64,000 nucleotides of DNA from Quillaja saponaria (Eukaryota > Streptophyta > Magnoliopsida > Fabales > Quillajaceae): positions 8,070,134-8,134,133 of the forward strand of contig CM055618.1 of assembly GCA_029379385.1 (NCBI GenBank), in the 5' to 3' direction. Under the pieces are notes generated by a model. It saw only the letters and a program-made list of their open reading frames with translations, was not told where the DNA came from and ran no database searches. This document shows positions 56,671 to 64,000 of this stretch, piece by piece (positions within the stretch are counted from its first letter, which is position 1; each line of letters begins with the position of its first letter). Made by a program: the position numbers and the translations under genes.

Positions 56671-59627
56671 AGGTATTACCTCGAGAGGCAGTCGGGATAT
56701 ATTAGGTGAGGCTTTGAGGGGTCGTGGCAAATCAGTGGATGCTTAGAGAGGTCGTGGCAGAGCGGATGCCTTAAGAGGTCATGGCATAATGGATGCCTCG
56801 AGAGGTCGTGGCATATCAGGTGATGTCTCTAAAGGTCGTGGCATATCAGGTGATGCCTTGAGAGGTCGTGGCATGTATTATTTATGAATTATTTTTCATA
56901 TATTCATGTGTTACTAAATTTAGGTACAAATACTCAGGACAGTGATGTCAACTCTCGTAAAGGCAAAGGCGCTAATATGCCTCAACCTTCTACTCATATA
57001 CCAGAAGATTGGCCATTGATTCACATTCATGGAAAGTAAATACTAATAACAATATTTTGTATTAAATCTTAGGGGTTTTTTTTATCCTAAGATTGTATTG
57101 ACGATTACATTTCTAATTAAAAATTACTTTCCTGGTCCAGTGACAAGATTTAATGATTATACACCGGATCAAAAGCGATTTGTTTGGGATGATTTCTTGG
57201 TTTGTTTTTAAGATTCAATTATATGTATTGTTCTTATAAAAAGTGGTATAATATTTATTTGTTTTTCTTATGGTACAGACACGCTTTCAATTCTCTTCAC
57301 CTGTGGAGGTGGTGTCGACGAGGCCAATATTTGTGACATGTGTAGAGTAAGAGTCAGACAATCACTTCATAGGTTAAGGGATGACGCAAAACATGATTTT
57401 GGATATGACCCACAAAATTGAAAATTATATAGAAAGAATAATTGGGTTCCAAATCATATTTTGAGAGATTTATGTGATATATTTTCAACTGATGATTGGA
57501 GAGCTAAGTCTGAGTTGGGATTAAAGAACATACTAGTAAGTGAAGAGTCACCATTTTTGTAGGTCTAGAGCAACACTTGTGCATGCCAAACAATTGGTAT
57601 GAACATATTAAATCTTTCTAATCATTTTGAATTAACTACAAGTGTATTTTATGCTAATGAATATTTTATTTAATGCATAGGAGGAAGAATATGGAAGCCT
57701 GTGAAAGAAATTGAGGTTTTCAACAAAACCCATATGAAAAAAGGTGAATATGCCGACTCTAGGACAACAGTAAGTAAAATAATTGTTCTAGTTTTTATGT
57801 CATTGTTAAACTTGTTCTATTATTCTAGTTTTTTATAGTTGAATTTATTTATATTTTAGGAGACTACCTTTGAGCATTCGAGATGGTGGCACAGATCTAA
57901 CTACCAAACCAATGATAGATGATTCTTTGTTGCAAAGTTTTGTCAATAAAGATGAGACGAAGAATCATGGCCGAGTATATGGGAAAGGAAAGTATGTAAA
58001 AGTACTCACAAAAAGTGGGTAGTCATCGAGCTACCAGCCATCTTTACAACTGACTTCAAATCCAATTAGTCCAGCTATAATAGCTCATCCCTCACAATGG
58101 ACAAAAAGAGACCGGGAAGTGCTGCAGGCTTTCGTTGCTTATTTTGCATAGACAACATTTCTTGCATCTCAATCTTATGTAAGTTTATAACACCATTTTC
58201 AATTTTCTGCTTAACTATAGAAACTAATCTTGTAACAATGTCTTTATTGTTGTGTGCTAAGTGTTTCTTTTTTCTCTTTATTTTTTTCCTTCATTTGATG
58301 TTCAGCTCAATGAGATAGAATTTGTTGCTTTGAACTATTTGGTTTGTTTATTATGCTTCAATTGACCTGAAATGACTTGACAGTTTATTTTGTTATGCTT
58401 AATTTACAAATAAGTTCTATTGGAAAATGATAACCAGTTTTTAGCTGGGAGTATGACGGGTTAATTATAGACTTGTGTTCCTTTGGTACCCTTTTCTCTA
58501 TTATTTCTTTCTTGGCCTTGTTAAGTTGGTACCATAATTAATTAATAAATAAGATAGCTTTTATAGTGTTGGAATAAATGTTTGATTGTAGTAGTGGATA
58601 TAAATAAATGTCTGAGGGCTTGACCATGATCATGAACTTTGGAGTGGTCATGTTGCTTGCCTTACTGTTCTGTGGTACATTAAATGCATGAAATATGCTA
58701 AAATTTAAACCTATTCAGCTGCAAACACCAATTTTTTTGTTAGGCTACAACTAGAGGCCAGAATATTTCTTCACATTTCCCTGCAAATTCAATTTTTATT
58801 TTGTGAGAAGCAAGCATAGATATTATACATCCACAGGAAAGACTAAATTTCATAAAACTAGGAATCCCCAATCCCCACCAGCCTAACTAGCATAATATAA
58901 AACTAGTAAGTTTAGGATTCTTATAACTTTAGGACCAGATCAATAGGGTTCATGTTCTGGTACGTAAGAAAAACAATTAAATTTAGTTATTCTTCCTCAA
59001 GCTTGCATAAATTTCACAATATTCAAATGAAGTTCTTATAAATATTGTGGTACTGTTTTGGCCCTAATTAGCCAGAAGCTCCATCTTGGTAACTGATCCC
59101 GTAGGCAGTCCCCTACGCTCACATTTCTTTTTTGATATTGTTACAGGCCATTAGTGCAATCATAGGCCTTAAAATATTAGCATAAACTTATATCAGGTTG
59201 TCTTTTGTATTGTAGCCCAATTGGCAAACAAATAAATGGTTTCCGCAAGTCCTTCAATTGCAGACAAACTTTTGTGTGTAGTAGACTACCATAGAGAAAG
59301 AATTAGGGCAAGCAAAGTGAGGCTTGCTTGTACCTTGAAAATATTGTTTTAAGATAATTCATATAAGGTCATCTATAAGTCATGTTTTTATTCTTTTATC
59401 ATATTAGAATGACCCTTGAGTCACTATTCATGTTTGTGCATTTGTCTTTTTTTATAAAAAAAAATTTAGTTGAGATTTAAAACTTTATGTTTCGATTAAT
59501 TTTACAGATTTTACCTACTTTATCTTCCACGGTTGTTTTTCCTCAAGTAAATGTCAATGTTGATGGTGATGCTAAAGCCGAACCCAATATTCATGCCGAA
59601 GACGATGCAAACCTTAGTGATAGTTGA
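56669..59627 (+). pseudogene. CACTA Transposase_24-type ORF with an Arg-Gly repeat head
   Basis: Exon-like pieces: a 27-30 nt repeat coding RGRGKSVDA, RGRGRADAL, RGHGIMDAS, RGRGISGD (56669-56870, one stop); then GTNTQDSDVNSRKGKGANMP and EDWPLIHIHGK with donor GGAAA|GTAAAT; then VTRFNDYTPDQKRFVWDDF; TRFQFSSPVEVV; NNWVPNHILRDLCDIF and WRAKSELGLKNILVSEESPF; VKEIEVFNKTHMKKGEYADS (about 57700); HGRVYGKGKYVKVLTKSG and HPSQWTKRDREVLQAF (to 58140); and after a long intron VFPQVNVNVDGDAKAEPNIH, stop at 59625-59627. The 'S..E..F....T.......' core is typical of ORF1 of dicot CACTA elements. Scattered stops and frameshifts indicate decay. Confidence 0.7.
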
Positions 59628-59889
59628 ATTTATGAATGAATTAGTTTGTCGTTGAATTGTATGAACTATTGGCATGTAACACATTACATAATGCTTATTA
59701 TGAATGTTTTGAATTAATGAATGATTTCAGTTTGTGTTTTGATTTGCGAATGGTGTAGTTTATTTTCGGATTTGGTTGTTTGATAATTGTAGTTTTGTAT
59801 TGGATTTGATATCTGGGGAGCTAAGGGTGCATTTGATATACAAGTTGTAAACCTTTTTGGCAAATTCAAAATTTTCATATAAATCACTG

Positions 59890-60314
59890 ATGTTTTATTT
59901 ATCTGGGATGGGGCACACATTATTCAGGATGGGTGGCTCGTCGCAGATAAGTTTGCCAAAAAAATGATCTAACTTATCTGCGATGGGGTGCCCGTCCAGG
60001 ATAAATTTCACACCAAATACTGCAAACTTGTCTGTTATGGGGGTGCTTGTCCAGATAAGTTTCTTGCAAAAAATTGCGAGATCTTGTAACTTATCTAGGA
60101 GAGCTCATTTCCCATTGGAAATAATATAGTCCCGTCCCGGATATCTATTATCCTTGATGGTCTTGTTTCCTGTCATAGATAACTATTATTATTGGTGGTT
60201 GTTTAAACGACGGGCTATTCGTGACGGGGTCTTATCGCGGATACATTTGGGACTGGTATTTAAACTATTTGAGACGGGATTTGTGGGTCCCGGATAAGTG
60301 ATTTTCTTGTAGTG
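59890..60314 (+). repeat. CACTA right subterminal repeat zone and TIR
   Basis: Several copies of a motif like 'cttatctgcgatggggtgcc' alternate with its inverse, ending in the TIR at 60301-60314. This is where the element's transposase would bind. Confidence 0.6.
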
Positions 60315-60384
60315 AAGTAGACTATGGTTTGAGATGCAGAGAGAGGAAGACAAATATTTGATAGGTTGTTGCAAAACGCCTTTC

Positions 60385-60930
60385 GGATTCTCTTTTTAAT
60401 GTTTTGTCAAACTTAAGGGTAAGTCATCCGATGTTGTTGTATAAAAACAAATTGCACATCCAGATTAGATACAACTAGAATATTGAGAGTTGTTTTGCAA
60501 CATGTGGATAGGTGACTCATCTTAGAGAGTCTAGATGACTCGTTCACAAAATTAGAAGTCTGGAGGAGACGTGATTAAGAATGTTCGTGGCTCTACAAAT
60601 GCTGTTGTTTAGGAGAGAAAATTAGTATGACATTGTAATTTTATTACTTTGTTATTTTTAAATAAGAGTATTCTGTATTAATTTCAATTGTGAGAATGTA
60701 GGAGAGACAGTTTAGGCAGAAAATCTATCAAGGTTGAGGCTTTCCAAGCTATGCATACGTAAGAAAGACAAACTGTGAAGTGTAGGTCGAGTAGCTAGAA
60801 ATGAGGATGCATTGTGGATTCAAGTTGCAAGGGGAAAGAAGAATGGTTACGTATATGACCTCGGAGGCTACTTGGATACTTAACTTGTTGTGCATCCTGG
60901 GGCTTCCACATCAACATCTTCACTTTCTCC
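60385..60930 (+). pseudogene. CACTA transposase ORF fragment, copy 2
   Basis: Copy of 36025-36560; reads DALWIQVARGKKNGYVYDLG and then a Ser/Thr/Pro-rich end (STSSLSPPPTSP from about 60915) and PPPPPP-coding CCA/CCT runs near 61020. It lies 70 bp beyond the CACTA right end at 60314. Confidence 0.55.
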
Positions 60931-61277
60931 TCCTCCCACGAGTCCTACTATAAAATTGTTTAACTACATTAATGCCCTCGTAGAGTACATGGTTTAAGTA
61001 AGGTAAAATCCCTATGCACCACCACCACCTCCTCTAATTAACTTAGTAACTTGACACACCTTTAAAATCTTTTAGTTTTAGTCATTAATCTTTTACTTTT
61101 GCTAGTAAGATATATTAAGTTTCAAAAGAAAGTTTTATGGTTGCCAAGATTAAGAAAGAATGAAGGAGTATGTCTTGATCATTATCTTCCATTTCTTCAA
61201 TTCCAAAGATTTTAAATAGGAAAATACACTTTTGTTTAATAGGAAAATAGAAAGATGTTTATAGTTCTTTAGAAAGA
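60931..61277. other. Short non-coding stretch
   Basis: Between the CACTA fragment and the LINE 3' tail. Nothing recognised. Confidence 0.4.
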
Positions 61278-64000
61278 CTCGGCTCAACTCAACTTAACTC
61301 AATTAAGCCTTAAATCCCAAACTAGTTGGGGTCGACTATATGAATCATTTTCTTCCATTCACATTTATCTGATGCATCATTTTCAATAATGCCTAGAGCA
61401 GCCATATCCTTTTTGATCACTACCCCCCATGTAAGTTTCGATATCCTCTTACCACGTCTAACACTTGACACTTGTACCAAGTCACCTTTCTTAATTACTG
61501 CGTCCATTGGTTGACGTTGTATATGTCTAAGCCAACGTAGGTGATTCTCTCTCATTTTCTCCTCTATCGGTGCTACTTCCACCTTCTTACGGATCTCCTC
61601 ATTCTTTATTTTATCATTTCTTATATGTCCGGTCATCCATCTCAACATTCTTATTTCGGCAACTCCTATCTTATGCTAGTGTTGCTTCTTAACTGGCCAA
61701 CATTCGGTACTATACATCATAGCTGGTCTCACTGTTATCTTATAAAATTTTCCTTTCAATTTATTTTGGATTTTAGGATCATATAAAACTCTAAAAGCAC
61801 TTCACCACTTCACCCACCCTACCTTGATCCTATGGTTTGCGTTATGCTCAATTGCGCCATCTTTTTGTATAAATGAACCTAAATACTTAAACGCATCCTT
61901 GTAGGGATTGTTTGACTGTCCAAAGTTATTTCATTTCGGCTTCCTCTAATTTTACTGAAATCACACTTCATATACTTGGTTTTTGTCTAACTTAATCTAA
62001 GGCTTTAAATTCTAACGCGTTTCTCCATACTTCTATTTTGGAATTTAAACCTTATCAAGGTTTGTCTACCAACACGATATCATCGGTAAACAGCATGCAC
62101 CACGGAGCTCTATCTTAAATATTATAGATAAGTTCATCAATGACTAAAGTAAATAGGTAAGGGCTTAAGGATGAATCTTGGTAAACACCTATCTTGATCG
62201 GAAACTCTCCAATCATATCATCTACGGTTCACACCCTAGTCATTACTCTATTATACATATCTTTAATCACTTTTACATATTTAATTGAGACATTTTTCTT
62301 ATTGAGAACCCACCACAAGACTTGTCTTGGCACCCTATCATATGCTTTTGCTAAATCAATAAAAGCCATATGAATATCCTTTTTCTTTTCTCTATATTTC
62401 TCCATTAATCTCCTAAGTAAGAAAATATACTTCATTGTAGATCTTCCCAGCATAAAACCAAATTGATTCTCAAAAACTAGAGTTTCATTCCTTAGCTTAC
62501 GCTCAATCATTATCTCCCAAACCTTTATTGTATGACTTATAAATTTTATTGCTCAATAATTCGTACAACTATGAATATCTTCTTTATTCTTATAAATAGG
62601 GATCAATGTATTCTTCTTCTACTCATCGAGTATTTTTTTGGTTACTAAAATCTTGTTAAAAAGATTTGTAAGCCAAGTCATGCCAATATCGCTTAGGCAT
62701 CTCCAAACTTCTATTGGTATATTATCTAGGCCCTTTGCCTTACCATTCTTCATCTTATGAATGGCTTCTTTAACCTCCTGTGCTCTAATCCAAAGAAGAA
62801 ATCAGTGGTTTGTATCATCGAAGGCGTTATCTAGGTCCTCAATATCACCCATTGAATCTCTATTAAGTAAAGTATCAAAGTAAGTTCAACATCTCTCATT
62901 AATCTCATCTTCCTTAACTAAAACCCTATCAGCCTCATTCTTAATGTATTTAATATAATTTAAGTCTCTAGTTCGTCTTTCCTTTTGTTTGGCAATCCAA
63001 TAAATAGCCTTCTTTCCATCCTTTGTCTTTAACTTTTGGTAAAATCCTTCACAAGCCTTACCTCTAACTTCCCTAACCGCTTTCTTAGCATCTTTTATAG
63101 CTTGTCTAAAATATTTATAATTATCTTCATTTCTACACTCGCGTAATATTTTATAACACTCTTTTCTAACTTTAATAGCTTGTTGAACTTATTCATTTCA
63201 CCACCATGTCTCCTTAGTTAGAAGTCCACATCCTCTACTTTCTCCTAGCACTTTTCTAACTGTATTCATGATATGACTCACCATCTCATCCTAAATCATA
63301 TTAGGCTCACCCTCCACCCTCCATGGGTTACCCTGTAACATTTTTTCTGTAAAAATAGTCATCTTTCCTCCTTTCAAATTCCACCATCTAGTCTTACTAC
63401 ACCTATTACTTCTATGTGTTTGCTTCCAACTCTTAATACCAACATCCACAACTATAAGTTTGTGCTGAGACACTAAACACTCTCCTAGTATAACTTTACA
63501 ATCCTTACATTCTATTTTATCAACGCTCATAGTCAGAACAAAGTCTTTTTGGCTTTTATTGCTACTAAAGGTGACTAAGTGCGACTCTCGTTTTGCTAGA
63601 ATCAAGTTGTGCGTAACTGCAAAATCTAAAATAGACTCTCCACCCTCATTCATATCTCCATATCTATAACTCTCATGTACTCTCTCAAAACCCTCGTTAG
63701 TACTTCTTACATGACCGTTCAAATCTACACCAATAAATAGTTTCTCTCTTAAAGGTACTTTTTGGACTATTTCATCTAAATCATCACAAAAAGCTTCTTT
63801 CGTAGCTTCTTCCAGTCCTATTTGTGAGGTATAGGTACTAATGATATTTAAGGCCTCTTCGTCTATCATCAATTTCACTAAGATTATTCTATCACATTTC
63901 CGCTTAACTTCTACAATCTCGTCCTTTAAATTTTCATTTATAATAATTGGCACTCCATTCCTATTTTTATTCTTACCGGTATACCACATCTTGAATCATG
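61278..64000 (-). mobile_element. RTE-type LINE, runs off the window
   Basis: Minus-strand order: apurinic-type endonuclease (63989-63291: WYTGKNKNRNGVPIII, KLFIGVDLNGHV, NEGGESILDFAVTHNLILAK, KDCKVILGECLVSQHKLIVV), RT fingers (about 62590-62780, decayed), RT motif A (62510-62229: GFMLGRSTMKYIF, AFIDLAKAYDRVPR), palm box reading WCMLFTDD (62130-62095, FADD expected), and C-terminal tail (61648-61322: MLRWMTGHIRNDKIKNEEIR, LRWLRHIQR). It ends in a TTGAGTTAAGTTGAG-like 3' tail. The 232-residue endonuclease frame is still open, but the RT is broken. Better preserved than the copy at 27986-30460 at the endonuclease, worse at the RT active site. Confidence 0.88.

Larger units (their letters stand above)
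56600..60314 (+). mobile_element. CACTA (En/Spm) element, right part
   Basis: Holds an intron-split ORF of the plant Transposase_24 type (56669-59627) and ends with a subterminal repeat zone and the terminus ATTTTCTTGTAGTG (reverse: CACTACAAGAAAAT) at 60314. No DDE-type transposase (TNPD) was found, so it could move only with help. The left end is missing or unrecognised. The downstream CACTA fragment at 60385-60915 is separate. Confidence 0.7.

Noticed and set aside
31035..60314. A single 29 kb CACTA element spanning the CNL genes from the CACTA end at 31035 to the one at 60314
   Set aside because: The terminal 13 bases match, but the adjacent subterminal sequences are different, so the two ends belong to different families.

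Overview
This window looks like nuclear DNA of a eudicot plant. It is AT-rich, has intron-bearing genes with GT/AG borders, and is dominated by nested transposable elements. It also carries both a TIR-type (TNL) and a coiled-coil-type (CNL) NBS-LRR resistance gene; TNLs are a eudicot feature and are absent from grasses. There is no operon, CRISPR array or other prokaryotic signal. The one gene that looks intact is a four-exon CNL on the minus strand (38591-44647, about 1585 residues). It resembles the large RPS2/RPS5-like 'At4g27220-type' resistance proteins. All other gene-like material is a pseudogene fragment or transposon coding sequence.

Layout. 1-4500: mostly non-coding, with two short tandem duplications and a possible helicase exon scrap. 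4503-7150: relic of a Ty1/copia element (LTR, tRNA-Met primer site, gag scrap) split by a ~1.95 kb element with long terminal inverted repeats (Mutator-like). 8667-15396: a chromodomain-bearing Ty3/gypsy element (chromovirus, 9089-14942) with full LTRs but decayed ORFs; it is bracketed by two copies of a ~420-450 bp sequence instead of a short target duplication. About 15.9-26.4 kb: a minus-strand TNL pseudogene (LRR exons, C-terminal jelly-roll/C-JID region and one further exon). It is broken by a 2.6 kb head-to-head LTR structure (16775-19389) and by a 5.26 kb copia element (20720-25980), which itself contains a hAT-type MITE with an exact-border target duplication. 27.3-30.5 kb: a Helitron-like element followed by a 5'-truncated RTE-type LINE. 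31-38 kb: a CACTA end, copia pieces, a CNL pseudogene closely related to the intact CNL, a CACTA transposase fragment and a second copia gag/LTR.

38.6-44.6 kb holds the intact CNL. 45.3-60.9 kb holds a copia LTR with primer site, a CACTA-like end next to a captured piece of polyol/monosaccharide transporter, an 86-bp tandem repeat, a probable solo LTR, and a CACTA element with a decayed Transposase_24-type ORF and a clear right terminus at 60314. 61278-64000 holds a second RTE LINE that runs off the window.

How it fits together: this is a small NLR cluster (one TNL, two CNLs, all on the minus strand) in which transposons have destroyed two of the three genes. The CNL pair looks like a tandem duplication. 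The dead copy was cut at its 5' end by CACTA-derived DNA and in its LRR region by a copia element. Assignments are by eye from reading frames and motifs; no database search was possible.
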